A stretch of 64,000 nucleotides of DNA from Streptomyces roseolilacinus (GCF_014649335.1 NZ_BMSV01000004.1:1-64000), one strand, 5' to 3'; numbered from the stretch's first letter, positions 1-10,494 are shown. Numbers and translations: made by a program. Notes: generated from the letters alone by a model not told the origin.

Positions 1-10
1 CGGTGTTTCC

Positions 11-373
11 AGCCTAGCAGATCCGATTTCCGTCTCCGCCACCCGCTGGACCGGGCCGCCGAGCCGTTCTCCGCTTCCGCGTTTCCCTTTCCGGCGATTC
101 CGACTTTACCAGACCCTTTTCCGTTCCGTTTCCGGTGCGGATTTCGTTTCCGGTGGCCGTTGGAGGGCCTTTCGCCTTTCGGCTTGATTCAACTTTATCA
201 GAGTCATCTCGACTGATTGAAATCAGCTTCGCGATCCGAATGGAGGAATCGATTGGCTCCGGCGAGAACCTGTCCGGTTCACCGCGGAGCGAGAGAGACT
301 CTAACCGTTGCACCCGAGCTTGTCCAGCTCCCGGCAACCGTTTAAATCTACCTCCCCACCTCGCCCGTGTCAA
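11..373 (-). promoter_or_regulatory. Tandem rRNA operon promoters
   Basis: This 424-base stretch has no convincing gene. On the minus strand it reads like the promoter region of a Streptomyces rRNA operon. Four or five promoters fire leftwards. P1 has TTGACA (373-368), 17 bases, then TAGATT (350-345). P2 has TGGACA (326-321), 17 bases, then TAGAGT (303-298). P3 has TTTCAA (222-217), 19 bases, then TAAAGT (197-192). A fourth TAAAGT lies at 108-103 and a possible fifth box, TAGGCT, at 16-11, both with weak -35 regions. The GATAAAGT and GGTAAAGT boxes and the repeated GGAAA segments resemble Streptomyces rrn upstream regions as I remember them. The 16S gene is inferred to start beyond the left edge; it is not visible here. 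Confidence 0.8.
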
Positions 374-424
374 CAGGTCTGGCGGCGAAGAGGACACTAG
401 CAGGTCAGCGGGGCCGTACGCACA

Positions 425-1432
425 TCAGGCGGCGGTCGGCAGCTCCGCGCTGCGGTCGGCGGACGCCACGTCGCCCGCCTCGCCGGCCCGGACCGCCCGG
501 CCGCCGAGCACGTACACGTACACGAGGAAGGCGGCCTCGGCTGCGACGCCGATGGCGATGCGGGCCCAGGTGGGGAGGCCGGACGGGGTCACGAAGCCCT
601 CGATGACGCCGGACACGAAGAGGACCAGGGCCAGGCCGATGGCCATGCCGATCGCGGCGCGGCCCTGCCGGGCGAGGGCAGTGCGGCGCGAGTACGGGCC
701 CGGGTCGATGAGGGTCCAGCCGAGGCGGAGGCCCGTGCCGGCGGCGACGAAGACGGCCGTCAGTTCCAGCAGGCCGTGCGGGAGGACCAGGCCGAGGAAG
801 GTGTCGAGGCGTCCCGCTGAGGCCATGAGGCCGATGCCGATGCCGAGGTTGAGCATGTTGAGGAAGAGGACCCACAGCACCAGCACGCCGAAGAAGGCGC
901 CGAGGACCAGGCACATGGCGGCGGCCTGCGCGTTGTTCGTCCAGACCTGGGCGGCGAAGGAGGCCGCCGGGTGGCTGGAGTAGTACGTCTCGTACTCGCC
1001 GCCGGGGCGGGTCATCTGGCGCAGTTCCTCGGGGGCGGCGATCGCCGCCTGGACCTCGGGGTGCGTGCCGATCCACCAGCCGATGACCGCGGCGAGGAGG
1101 GTGGAGAGGACCGCGGTGGGGATCCACCAGTGGCGTGAGCGGTAGACCGCGGCGGGGAACCCGGCGGTGAGGAAGCGGACGACGTCGCGCCAGGAGGCGC
1201 GGCGGGTGCCGGTGACGGCGGCGCGGGCCCGGGCGACGAGCTGGGTGAGGCGGGCGGTGAGCGCCGGGTCGGGCGCGCTGCTCTGGATGACGGAGAGGTG
1301 GGTCGCGGTGCGCTGGTACAGCGCCACGAGCTCGTCCGCCTCGGCGCCGGTCAGTCGGCGGCCGCGGCCCAGGAGGTGCTCCAGGCGCTCCCACTCGGCG
1401 CGGTGGGCGGTGACGTAGACGTCGAGGTCCAT
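425..1432 (-). CDS. SpoIIM-family (stage II sporulation protein M) membrane protein
   Basis: A 335-residue protein of the SpoIIM/DUF95 family. The N-terminal 100 residues are cytosolic and helical. About five membrane segments follow (roughly 103-122, 172-195, 212-235, 259-279 and 291-310). The PHGLLELTAVF segment near 218 is the family's recognisable HG..E signature. In Bacillus SpoIIM belongs to the engulfment machinery; in Streptomyces these paralogues have no engulfment role and their function is open. The gene diverges from an RDD-family membrane protein 120 bases away, a pairing seen often in actinobacteria, which suggests a joint membrane function. It reads toward the rRNA promoters. 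The family call is firm, the function is not. Confidence 0.85.
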   Translation of the reverse strand: MDLDVYVTAHRAEWERLEHLLGRGRRLTGAEADELVALYQRTATHLSVIQSSAPDPALTARLTQLVARARAAVTGTRRASWRDVVRFLTAGFPAAVYRSRHWWIPTAVLSTLLAAVIGWWIGTHPEVQAAIAAPEELRQMTRPGGEYETYYSSHPAASFAAQVWTNNAQAAAMCLVLGAFFGVLVLWVLFLNMLNLGIGIGLMASAGRLDTFLGLVLPHGLLELTAVFVAAGTGLRLGWTLIDPGPYSRRTALARQGRAAIGMAIGLALVLFVSGVIEGFVTPSGLPTWARIAIGVAAEAAFLVYVYVLGGRAVRAGEAGDVASADRSAELPTAA

Positions 1433-1552
1433 GATCGGCTGATGCTCCAGTGCACGGGGTGCGTACGGTTCGTACTACTGCGGCGCGCTGTCGGTCAGCT
1501 TGGCAGACTGGCGTGGGGAGCGGTCGGGCAAGGTCGGAGAAGGGTGGGCGGC

Positions 1553-2536
1553 GTGAGTGAGGTCGTGACGGGGGACGCGGTCGTCCTGGGGCTGCGGCCG
1601 GCCCGGTTGCCGAGCCGGGCGCTGGCGCTGCTGATCGATCTGGTCGTCGTGTGGACGGCGTACCTGCTGATATCCATCGGCCTCGCCTTCGCGACGGCGT
1701 CGCTCGACGAGGCGGCGCTGGCGGCGGTGTCGATCGCGTCGTTCCTGCTGGTGCTGGTGGGCGGCCCGATCGCGGTGGAGACGCTCAGCCACGGGCGGTC
1801 GCTGGGGAAGCTGGCGTGCGGGCTGCGGGTGGTGCGGGACGACGGGGGGCCGATCCGGTTCCGGCACGCGCTGGTGCGGGGGTTGATCGGGATCGTGGAG
1901 ATCCTGATGACCTTCGGGGTGATCGCGTGCGTCGCTTCGCTGGTGTCGGCGCGGGGGCGGCGGGTCGGCGACGTGTTCGCGGGGACGCTGGTGGTGCGGG
2001 AGCGGGTGCCGGTGGGACGTACGACGCCGGTGCCTCCGCCGCCGCCGTGGCTGGTGGGGCGGTTCGCGCAGCTGGACCTGTCGGCGGTGCCGGACGCGCT
2101 GTGGCTGGGGATCCGGCAGTGCCTGACGCGGATGCGGCAGCTGGATCCGGAGGCGGGCCGGGTGCTGGCGGAGCGTCTGGCGGACGAGGTGGTGGCGCGT
2201 ACGGGGGCGCCCGCGCCTCCCGGGGTGCCCGCCGCGGTGTTCCTGGCCGCGGTGGTGCACGAGCGGCAGGCGCGGGACGCGCGCCGGGTGGCGCCCGCGG
2301 GTGTGGGTGTTGATGCGGGTGTGGGCGGGGCTGCCGGGGTTCGGGGGGCCGGGGTTTTCGGGGTGGGTGTCTTGGGCGGGGTCGGGGAGGCTTCGGTGCC
2401 GGCCGGTGCGGGTGGTGCGGGGGGTTCTGCCGGGGTGGCCGTGCCCGGTGCGGGGGCGCCTGCGGTGCGGGGTGCGGCGGAGGAGGGCGCGGGGCCGTCC
2501 CGGAAGGCCGCCACCGGGTTCGCTCCGCCCGCCTAG
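1553..2536 (+). CDS. RDD-family membrane protein
   Basis: A 327-residue membrane protein starting at a GTG preceded by AGAAGGG; the open frame continues upstream but lacks family features there. The RDD signature is visible as RLPSRALALLIDLVVV near residues 15-30, followed by a second hydrophobic segment and a conserved GKLACGLRVVRDDGG stretch near 83-97, then a third membrane segment. The last roughly 100 residues are low-complexity Gly/Ala/Val/Pro, probably disordered and probably poorly conserved. RDD proteins are integral membrane proteins, some linked to ion exchange; no substrate can be inferred. It is divergent from the SpoIIM gene and ends 22 bases from a convergent hypothetical gene. 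Confidence 0.8.
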   Translation: MSEVVTGDAVVLGLRPARLPSRALALLIDLVVVWTAYLLISIGLAFATASLDEAALAAVSIASFLLVLVGGPIAVETLSHGRSLGKLACGLRVVRDDGGPIRFRHALVRGLIGIVEILMTFGVIACVASLVSARGRRVGDVFAGTLVVRERVPVGRTTPVPPPPPWLVGRFAQLDLSAVPDALWLGIRQCLTRMRQLDPEAGRVLAERLADEVVARTGAPAPPGVPAAVFLAAVVHERQARDARRVAPAGVGVDAGVGGAAGVRGAGVFGVGVLGGVGEASVPAGAGGAGGSAGVAVPGAGAPAVRGAAEEGAGPSRKAATGFAPPA

Positions 2537-2558
2537 CCGCGCTGGCCGCCCCTGGCGG

Positions 2559-3173
2559 TCAGGGGAGGACGGACGGCGGGGTCTGGAGGTCCTCGAGCTC
2601 GACGCCCGGGGCCGCGAGGACGACGTCGCCGGCGATGTGGACGCTGTGCCGCTCACCCGTGTCGAGGGCGGTGACCTGGTATTCGTCCACGGTCAGGAGG
2701 CCGTTGTCAGTGGGGTGCGTTTCACTGTCCACCAGGGCCCAGGACTGGTCGACGGTGAGGGGGGCGAGGACCGGGTCCGTGAAGGCGACGAGGCGGACGC
2801 GGGTCGAGCCGGAACCGGGGGTGAGGCGCAGGAGCCGGGTGAGGGCCACGAGGAAGGCCGGGGAGCTGCCGGTGAAGGCGTGGGCGCGCACGTTGCCTTC
2901 CGTGGCGTGCGAACCGGTCGGGTCGGTGCGAACCCAGGTGACGCCGTCGAGGGCGGCGCCGCGTACCTGCCAGCCGCCGGCGTGGAGTTCGAGGCGGATG
3001 GGGCGGCCGAGGTCGTCGAGGGCGAGGTCGACGGAGCCGGCGTGGTCGCCGGAGGGGGTGGTGAGTTGCGAGACGTAGCGCCAGCCGGAGGGGCCGGGCG
3101 CGCAGTGGAAGTGTTCTTCGCCGAGGGGGGTGCGATCGTGCGGATCGTGGAGCGAATAGCGGCCTCGGGGCAT
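2559..3173 (-). CDS. Hypothetical protein, soluble
   Basis: A 204-residue protein I cannot assign to a named family. I chose the ATG at 3173 (MPRGRYSLHDPHD); the frame is open further upstream but that part is proline/arginine-rich and looks non-coding. No signal peptide, membrane segment or cysteine cluster is visible. The sequence alternates short beta-like segments with phrases such as VDLALDDLGRPIRLEL and VRAHAFTGSSPAFLVAL, suggesting a beta-rich domain. It lies downstream of ahcY in the same direction, but a strong hairpin at 3242-3276 separates the two, so cotranscription is doubtful. Codon use matches its neighbours, which supports it as a real gene. Confidence 0.65.
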   Translation of the reverse strand: MPRGRYSLHDPHDRTPLGEEHFHCAPGPSGWRYVSQLTTPSGDHAGSVDLALDDLGRPIRLELHAGGWQVRGAALDGVTWVRTDPTGSHATEGNVRAHAFTGSSPAFLVALTRLLRLTPGSGSTRVRLVAFTDPVLAPLTVDQSWALVDSETHPTDNGLLTVDEYQVTALDTGERHSVHIAGDVVLAAPGVELEDLQTPPSVLP

Positions 3174-3241
3174 GGGTCCTCGGGGTTCTGGTCGGGGTCT
3201 CGGCACCGCCGCTGAGCGGTGGTCGGGCCGGCCGGGTACGG

Positions 3242-3276
3242 GGCAGGCCCCCGACACGGGGGTGCGGGGGCCTGCC
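3242..3276 (-). terminator. Terminator after ahcY
   Basis: An 11-bp perfect inverted repeat (GGCAGGCCCCC with GGGGGCCTGCC, 13-base loop) sits 34 bases past the ahcY stop. It has no U-tract, as is usual in Streptomyces. Confidence 0.6.
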
Positions 3277-3309
3277 TGGGTACCTGCTGCCGGTGTGGCC
3301 GCGGGGCGG

Positions 3310-4908
<1,599 letters not shown>

Positions 4909-4936
4909 TCAGCAGCGACGTCTGTCTCGGTATTCG

Positions 4937-4967
4937 AATCTACACCGATCGGGTGCGCGGGCTTCAA
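4937..4967 (-). promoter_or_regulatory. Possible ahcY promoter
   Basis: On the minus strand TTGAAG (4967-4962) and TAGATT (4942-4937) are separated by 19 bases, slightly long for a vegetative promoter. The short AT-richer patch stands out from the GC-rich flanks. The predicted leader to ahcY would be about 165 bases. Confidence 0.4.
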
Positions 4968-5012
4968 GTCCGCCGGGAGCGGTGCGGGCCGGCGCGCGGG
5001 AGGGGCGCAGGC

Positions 5013-5043
5013 CGAAGGCCCCGGCGGGGGGCCGGGGCCTTCG
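5013..5043 (-). terminator. Terminator after CDF transporter gene
   Basis: A perfect 12-bp inverted repeat, CGAAGGCCCCGG with CCGGGGCCTTCG, and a 7-base loop, 37 bases beyond the stop of the leftward CDF gene. It isolates that gene from ahcY. Confidence 0.7.
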
Positions 5044-5079
5044 GGTGCCGGGCGGGCCGGCGGGGTGGTGCGGTGGTGC

Positions 5080-5997
5080 TCAGCGGGTGGTGCGGAGGAT
5101 GTCGGGTTCCAGGTAGATGACCCGGGCGATGGGGACGGCGGCGCGGATGCGCGTCTCCGCCGCGTCGATCGCGGCGGCGACCTGCGTGGCGGTGTCGTCG
5201 TGCTGGACGGCGATCTTGGCGGCGACGAGGAGCTCCTCGGGGCCGAGGTGGAGGGTGCGCATGTGGATGACGCCGGTGACGGTGGTGCCGTCGACGAGGG
5301 CTTCCTCGATCTTGCGGACCTCGTCGAGACCGGCGGACTCGCCCAGGAGGAGCGACTTGGTCTCGAGGGCGAGGACGATGGCGATCAGGATGAGCAGGAC
5401 GCCGATGCACAGGGTGCCGATGCCGTCCCAGACGCCGTCGCCGGTGACGAGGGCGAGGCTGACGCCGACGAGGGCGAGGATCAGGCCGACGAGGGCGCCG
5501 AGGTCCTCCAGGAGGACGACGGGCAGCTCGGGTGCCTTGGCGGTGCGGACGAAGTCCTTCCAGGAGCGCTCGCCGCGGAGTTCGTTGGACTCCTTGATGG
5601 CGGTGCGGAAGGAGAACGACTCGGCGATGATCGCGAAGACGAGGACGCCGACGGGCCAGTACCAGGCCTCGATCTCGTGGGGGTGCTTGATCTTCTCGTA
5701 GCCCTCGTACAGGGCGAACATGCCGCCGACGGAGAAGAGGACGATGGATACGAGGAAGGCGTAGATGTACCGCTCTCGGCCGTAGCCGAAGGGGTGCTGG
5801 GGGGTCGCCTCGCGCTGGGCCTTCTTGCCGCCGAGGAGGAGCAGTCCCTGGTTGCCGGAGTCGGCCAGGGAGTGCACCGATTCGGCGAGCATCGACGACG
5901 AGCCGCTGAAGACGAACGCCACGAATTTGCTCACGGCGATCGCGAGGTTGGCGACGAGTGCCGCCACGATCGCCTTGGTTCCGCCTGACGCGCTCAT
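5080..5997 (-). CDS. Cation diffusion facilitator (CDF) family transporter
   Basis: A 305-residue membrane transporter. CDF proteins export divalent metals such as zinc, often by proton antiport. The sequence starts with a membrane segment, followed by the signature SMLAESVHSLADSGNQ near residues 34-49, where H and D are metal-site residues. About six membrane helices are visible and a cytosolic tail of roughly 90 residues carries HMRTLHLGPEELLVAAKI. The SLADSGNQ form matches the ZnT9-like branch of the family. Metal specificity cannot be read from sequence. It lies between ahcY and manA, with hairpins downstream, so it is probably transcribed alone. Confidence 0.9.
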   Translation of the reverse strand: MSASGGTKAIVAALVANLAIAVSKFVAFVFSGSSSMLAESVHSLADSGNQGLLLLGGKKAQREATPQHPFGYGRERYIYAFLVSIVLFSVGGMFALYEGYEKIKHPHEIEAWYWPVGVLVFAIIAESFSFRTAIKESNELRGERSWKDFVRTAKAPELPVVLLEDLGALVGLILALVGVSLALVTGDGVWDGIGTLCIGVLLILIAIVLALETKSLLLGESAGLDEVRKIEEALVDGTTVTGVIHMRTLHLGPEELLVAAKIAVQHDDTATQVAAAIDAAETRIRAAVPIARVIYLEPDILRTTR

Positions 5998-6094
5998 GCG
6001 TGTCCTGTCCCTTCACTGGTCCCTGGGTGGGCTCGTGGGTTCGGCCGGTTCTGTACGGCGGGACATTGTTGCAGCACCGGACGGCGGCGGTGGT

Positions 6095-7270
6095 TCAGGC
6101 CACCGCTGTGGCTCTGAAGAGGGTGCCGCTGCCCGACAGGGCGACGTCCTCCCCGGCCGGTACGAAGACGGAGTGGCCGGGGGTGAGGGTGAGGTCGCCG
6201 AGGCGTGGGGCGCCGGCGGTGGCGAGGAGGATCTGCGGGGTGGGGGCGGTGAGGTCGACGGGGGCGGCGCCTTCGGGGCGTACGTACCGGGAGAGGCGGA
6301 ACTCGTCGGCGGGGGTCTCGTACACCTCCTCGCCGGAGGGGGACGCCTCGGGGCGCAGGACGCCGGGGTCGCCGGCTTCGAAGCGGACGACGCGGAGGAG
6401 TTCGGGGACGTCGACGTGCTTGGGGGTGAGGCCGCAGCGCAGGACGTTGTCGGAGTTGGCCATGATCTCCACGCCGAGGCCGCCGAGGTAGGCGTGGGGG
6501 ACGCCGGCGCCGAGGTACAGGGCTTCGCCGGGCTGGAGCCGTACGTGGTTGAGGAGGAGCGCGGCGAGGACGCCGCGGTCGCCGGGGTGGTGGTGGGCGA
6601 GGGTGGCGTACGGGGCGTGGGCGCCGCCGAGGCGGGCGCAGGCGGCGGCGGTGTCGTGGACGGTGGCGGCGATGCCCTCGGGGTCGGCGGTGAGGACCGC
6701 GGTGAGGACCTCGCGGAGGGCGGCGTCCTCGGGGTGGGCGTGGAGGAGGTCGACGTAGGGCTTGAGGGAGTCGACGTCGAGGGCGGCGAGGAGGTCGGCG
6801 GTCCGGACGGGGTCGCGGAAGCCGCAGAAGCCCTCGAAGGGGGTGAGGGCGCAGATGAGTTCGGGCTTGTGGTGGGGGTCCTTGTAGTTGCGGTGCGGGG
6901 CGTCGAGGGGGATGCCGGCGCGTTCCTCGGCGGCGTAGCCGGCCTCGGCCCGGGCGGGGTCGGGGTGGACCTGGAGGGAGAGGGGGGCCTCGGCGGCGAG
7001 GATCTTCAGGAGGAAGGGCAGGTGGGGGCCGAACCTGGCGACGGTGGCGGGGCCGAGTTCCCTTTCGGGGTCGGCGGCGATGACCTCGTTGAGGGGCTGC
7101 TCGCGGTCGCCCTCGGGGGTGGGGCGGGTGACGCGGGAGGGTGCGCCGGGGTGGGCGCCCATCCACATCTCGGCCTGGGGCTCGCCGGTGGGGGCGGTGC
7201 CGAGCAGTTCCGGGATGGCCGTCGTGGAGCCCCAGGCGTAGGGGCGGACGGTGGTGGAGAGGCGGTCCAT
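6095..7270 (-). CDS. manA: Mannose-6-phosphate isomerase, type I
   Basis: A 391-residue zinc enzyme interconverting fructose-6-phosphate and mannose-6-phosphate in the cytosol, the first step to GDP-mannose. The type I cupin core is clear: LQVHPDPARAEAGYAAE near residue 100 (Gln and His zinc ligands), HHKPELICALTPFEGFCGF near 135-155 (Glu ligand), and GEALYLGAGVPHAYLGGLG near 260 (His ligand). Length is typical. It is followed in the same direction by nothing closer than the CDF gene, and is preceded by the SIS-domain gene, Trm112 and manB, all leftward. This is the same order as in mycobacteria, which supports a role supplying mannose for envelope glycans and protein O-mannosylation. Confidence 0.95.
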   Translation of the reverse strand: MDRLSTTVRPYAWGSTTAIPELLGTAPTGEPQAEMWMGAHPGAPSRVTRPTPEGDREQPLNEVIAADPERELGPATVARFGPHLPFLLKILAAEAPLSLQVHPDPARAEAGYAAEERAGIPLDAPHRNYKDPHHKPELICALTPFEGFCGFRDPVRTADLLAALDVDSLKPYVDLLHAHPEDAALREVLTAVLTADPEGIAATVHDTAAACARLGGAHAPYATLAHHHPGDRGVLAALLLNHVRLQPGEALYLGAGVPHAYLGGLGVEIMANSDNVLRCGLTPKHVDVPELLRVVRFEAGDPGVLRPEASPSGEEVYETPADEFRLSRYVRPEGAAPVDLTAPTPQILLATAGAPRLGDLTLTPGHSVFVPAGEDVALSGSGTLFRATAVA

Positions 7271-7470
7271 GTGCGGTGGGCTTTCCGTGTGCGGGCGGGG
7301 CGTCGGTCCGGGGTCGGCGGGGCCGGTCCTCGGGGTCGCGGGTGCGGTGCCGGGAGGGGTGGGTCCGGTTCCGGGGCCGGCGCGCCCGGGGCCGATCGCG
7401 GGTCGGGGACGGCGGCCGGTCGTGGACCGGCTGACGGCGGCCGGCCGCGGTCGGAGCCGGCGGCCGGGGG

Positions 7471-8610
7471 TCAGAGGCGGCGGCCGGAGGCCAGGGCGAG
7501 GTAGCAGGCGGCGAAGTCGGTGACGGCGAGGAGTTCGGCGAGGGCTTCGAGGGGGTTGCCCTCCTCGGGCTCCAGCTCGCTGAAGGGCGTGTCGTGGCCG
7601 AGGGCGAGTTCGCGGGCGGTGGGGGCGGCGGTGAGGCCGCCGGCGTCGGCGGGGCGGTCGCGGAGGAGGACGACGCGGGCGTGCAGCGCCTGCGGGTCCT
7701 CGACGCGGTCGCGGAAGAAGTCGTCGGGGTCGGCTCCCCCGGCGAAGTCGCCGGCGAGGAGGCCGCCGTGGGCGTCGAGCGCCTCGGGGAGCTCCGCGGC
7801 GAGGGCGGGGCGGCCGGCGAGTTCGGCGAGGACGGCGGCGAAGCGGCGGCCCACGGGCGCGGCGGCGGTGCCCTCGGTCCAGATGAGGGGCAGGGCGTCG
7901 GAGAGCTCGGCGGCGAGGGTCTTGGCCGGGTTGCCGTACGTGGCGACGGCGGGGCCGCAGCGTTCGGCGGTGCGGTCGAGGCGGTCGGCGACCTTCTCCA
8001 GCGTGTCGGCGGGGGCCGTGAACAGGCCGACGCGGTCGAGGAGGGCCAGGAGCGGGGTGAACAGCGCCCAGAGCGCGCCGGGGCCGGCGGCCTGCGGCTC
8101 GTCGTACAGCTCGTGGGGTGCGGTCGCCATGGGGACGACGAGGCCGTGGGTGTTGCCGACGGCCTCCGTGATGAGCGAGCGCTGCGGGGCGACGGTGACG
8201 ACGGTGACGCCCCGCCGGTAGGCCTGCTCGGCGAGGGTGACGAGGCCGGGTTCGGAGCCGTCGTTGGTCGGGATGAGCAGCAGGTCGACGGAGCCGGCCC
8301 AGCCCGGGAGGGTCCAGCGCAGCGCGCCCGCGGCCGCGGCGACGCCGGTGGGGCGCAGCCGGGTGACGGGCGCGGAGGCCCCGGCGAGGGCGGCGATCAG
8401 GTCGGCGGCTCCGGTGGCCGCCGTGCCGGTGCCGGCGACGAGGACGGTGCGGGGGCGCCCCTCCGGCTGGAGGGCGGTGACGCCGGCCTCGGCCGCGTGC
8501 CGGGCGGCGGTGCGTACCCGGGCGCCGGATTCGGCGGCGCCGCGCAGGAGTCCGCGGCGGTCCGCCTGGGCCAGGGCGTCGGGAGCGTCGAGCAGCGACT
8601 CGTCGAGCAT
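7471..8610 (-). CDS. SIS-domain sugar isomerase-like protein
   Basis: A 379-residue protein with a sugar-isomerase (SIS) fold, in the bifunctional phosphoglucose/phosphomannose isomerase-like group. The start at 8610 gives MLDESLLDAPDALAQAD. The first SIS half carries VLVAGTGTAATGAADLIAAL near 55-74 and VDLLLIPTNDGSEPGLV near 107-123. The second half has ATYGNPAKTLAAELSDALP near 215. The catalytic serine/threonine loop and Glu of true isomerases are not clearly intact, so activity is uncertain. It sits between manA and the Trm112 gene, an arrangement conserved with mycobacteria (Rv3256c), so a role in mannose metabolism or its regulation is inferred from context only. Confidence 0.85.
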   Translation of the reverse strand: MLDESLLDAPDALAQADRRGLLRGAAESGARVRTAARHAAEAGVTALQPEGRPRTVLVAGTGTAATGAADLIAALAGASAPVTRLRPTGVAAAAGALRWTLPGWAGSVDLLLIPTNDGSEPGLVTLAEQAYRRGVTVVTVAPQRSLITEAVGNTHGLVVPMATAPHELYDEPQAAGPGALWALFTPLLALLDRVGLFTAPADTLEKVADRLDRTAERCGPAVATYGNPAKTLAAELSDALPLIWTEGTAAAPVGRRFAAVLAELAGRPALAAELPEALDAHGGLLAGDFAGGADPDDFFRDRVEDPQALHARVVLLRDRPADAGGLTAAPTARELALGHDTPFSELEPEEGNPLEALAELLAVTDFAACYLALASGRRL

Positions 8611-8657
8611 GGGTGGGGCCTCCGATCGCCGGTGCGGGATGTCGCCGGGGCGGTGGG

Positions 8658-8840
8658 TCAGGCGGGGCGGCGGGCCTCGTCGACGAGGAGTACCGGGATG
8701 CCGTCCCGTACCGGGTAGGCGAGGCCGCAGTCGTCGCTCGTGCAGACCAGCTCGGGGGTCTCCTCGGCCGTGCGGTCGCCGAGGGGGGCGCGGCAGGCGG
8801 GGCAGGCGAGGATGTCGAGGAGGCCGGCTTCGAGCGGCAT
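8658..8840 (-). CDS. Trm112-family small zinc-ribbon protein
   Basis: A 60-residue protein of the Trm112/YcaR family. Two cysteine pairs are visible: CPAC near 13-16 and a second set CTSDDC near 33-38, followed by GLAYPVRDGIPVLLVDEA, the family's C-terminal signature. In eukaryotes and archaea Trm112 activates methyltransferases; in bacteria the role is not established. The gene lies 47 bases upstream of the SIS gene and in the same direction, likely in one transcript with manA. Length is normal for the family. Confidence 0.9.
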   Translation of the reverse strand: MPLEAGLLDILACPACRAPLGDRTAEETPELVCTSDDCGLAYPVRDGIPVLLVDEARRPA

Positions 8841-9065
8841 GGGGCGGTTCCCTTCGGGTGCGTTCGCGGCGCCGGGCGGGGACCGGGCGTGGTCCGGCCG
8901 GTCCGGTGCGGTGCCGCGGTGTGCGGCGGTTTCCTGGCGTCGTCAGCCTACCGCCGGGATGCGGGGGACGTCGGGTCGGCGGGACGCCGTGACGCGGGCG
9001 GGTGGGGCGCCGTGGTCCGGGGGCCGGGCGGGGCGCCCGGGGGCCGGGGCGGAGGTGGGCGCCGG

Positions 9066-9114
9066 CCGGGTCCGGTGCCCGTCCGCGCGGGGGCGGGACG
9101 GGCACCGGACCCGG
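9066..9114 (-). terminator. Terminator after manB
   Basis: A 19-bp perfect inverted repeat with an 11-base loop lies 19 bases beyond the manB stop. It suggests manB ends its own transcript and that Trm112-SIS-manA use another promoter in 8841-9065. That 225-base stretch holds no gene. Confidence 0.7.
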
Positions 9115-9132
9115 GTGCCGTGCGGCGGCCGG

Positions 9133-10494
9133 TCAGGCGCGGACGAGGGCGAGGACCTCGTCGCGGACCTCGGCCATGGTGGCCTCGTCCCGGGCCTCGA
9201 CGTTGAGGCGGAGGAGCGGCTCGGTGTTGGACGGCCGGAGGTTGAACCACCAGCCGTCGCCGCCGATGGTGAGGCCGTCGAGCTCGTCGGTGGTGACGCC
9301 GTCGCGGGACGCGAAGGCCGCGCGTACGGCGGCGGTGCTGGCGGCCTGGTCGGCGACGGTGGAGTTGATCTCGCCGGAGGCCGCGTAGCGGTCGTACTCG
9401 GCGACGAGCGCGGACAGCGTGCCCTCCTGGCCGCCGAGCGCGGCGAGGACGTGGAGCGCGGCGAGCATGCCGGTGTCGGCGTTCCAGAAGTCGCGGAAGT
9501 AGTAGTGCGCGGAGTGCTCGCCGCCGAAGATCGCGCCCGTGCGGGCCATCTCGGCCTTGATGAAGGAGTGGCCGACGCGGGTGCGGACGGGGACGCCGCC
9601 GTTCTCGCGGACGACCTCGGGGACGGACTGCGACGTGATCAGGTTGTGGATGACCGTTCCGCCGGGGTGCTTGGCCAGCTCGCGGGCGGCGACCAGCGCG
9701 GTGATCGCGGACGGGGGGACGGGCTCGCCCCGCTCGTCCACGACGAAGCAGCGGTCGGCGTCGCCGTCGAAGGCGAGGCCGATGTCGGCGCCCTCGGCGC
9801 GGACGCGCTGCTGGAGGTCGACGATGTTGGCGGGGTCGAGCGGGTTGGCCTCGTGGTGGGGGAATGTGCCGTCCAGCTCGAAGTAGAGGGGGACGAGCGT
9901 CAGGGGCAGGCCCTCGAAGACGGTGGGGACCGTGTGGCCGCCCATGCCGTTGCCCGCGTCGACGACGACCTTGAGGGGGCGGACGGAGGTGAGGTCGACC
10001 AGGGACCTCAGGTGCTCCGCGTAGGCGGTGAGGGTGTCCGTCTCGGTGATCCGGCCGGGGGTGGCGGCCGGGGCGGGGCCCTCGGAGTCCCGCCACGTCT
10101 CGACGAGGGCGCGGATGTCGGCGAGGCCGCTGTCCTGGCCGATGGGGGCGGCGCCGGCGCGGCACATCTTGATGCCGTTGTACTGGGCCGGGTTGTGCGA
10201 CGCCGTGAACATGGCGCCCGGCAGGCCCAGGTGGCCGGAGGCGAAGTACAGCTGGTCGGTGGAGCACAGTCCGATGAGAGTGACGTCGGCGCCCCGGGCG
10301 GCGGCTCCGCGTGCGAAGGCGCCGGACAGGCCGGGGGACGACGGGCGCATGTCGTGGCCGACGACGATCGCGTCGGCGCCGGTCACCTGGACGAAGGCCG
10401 CGCCGAACAGCTCGGCGAGCGTCTCGTCCCACTGGTCCGGCACGACTCCGCGGACGTCGTACGCCTTGACGATCTGCGACAGATCAGCAGTCAC
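9133..10494 (-). CDS. manB: Phosphomannomutase/phosphoglucomutase
   Basis: A 453-residue alpha-D-phosphohexomutase converting mannose-6-phosphate to mannose-1-phosphate (and possibly glucose phosphates). The phosphoserine loop FTASHNPAQYNGIK places the catalytic Ser at residue 99. The magnesium loop DGDADR is at 243-248. A sugar-specificity loop GGEHSAHYYFRDFW and the C-terminal phosphate-binding RPSNTEPLLRLN are present. The GTG start at 10494 follows GGAGG. It provides the substrate for ManC (22571-23653). The neighbouring order with DUF3499 and the zincin gene is the mycobacterial one. Confidence 0.95.
   Translation of the reverse strand: MTADLSQIVKAYDVRGVVPDQWDETLAELFGAAFVQVTGADAIVVGHDMRPSSPGLSGAFARGAAARGADVTLIGLCSTDQLYFASGHLGLPGAMFTASHNPAQYNGIKMCRAGAAPIGQDSGLADIRALVETWRDSEGPAPAATPGRITETDTLTAYAEHLRSLVDLTSVRPLKVVVDAGNGMGGHTVPTVFEGLPLTLVPLYFELDGTFPHHEANPLDPANIVDLQQRVRAEGADIGLAFDGDADRCFVVDERGEPVPPSAITALVAARELAKHPGGTVIHNLITSQSVPEVVRENGGVPVRTRVGHSFIKAEMARTGAIFGGEHSAHYYFRDFWNADTGMLAALHVLAALGGQEGTLSALVAEYDRYAASGEINSTVADQAASTAAVRAAFASRDGVTTDELDGLTIGGDGWWFNLRPSNTEPLLRLNVEARDEATMAEVRDEVLALVRA

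Noticed and set aside
14-397. Open frame of 127 codons on the minus strand at the left edge
   Set aside because: It coincides with the rRNA promoter block; composition and codon use do not look like coding sequence.
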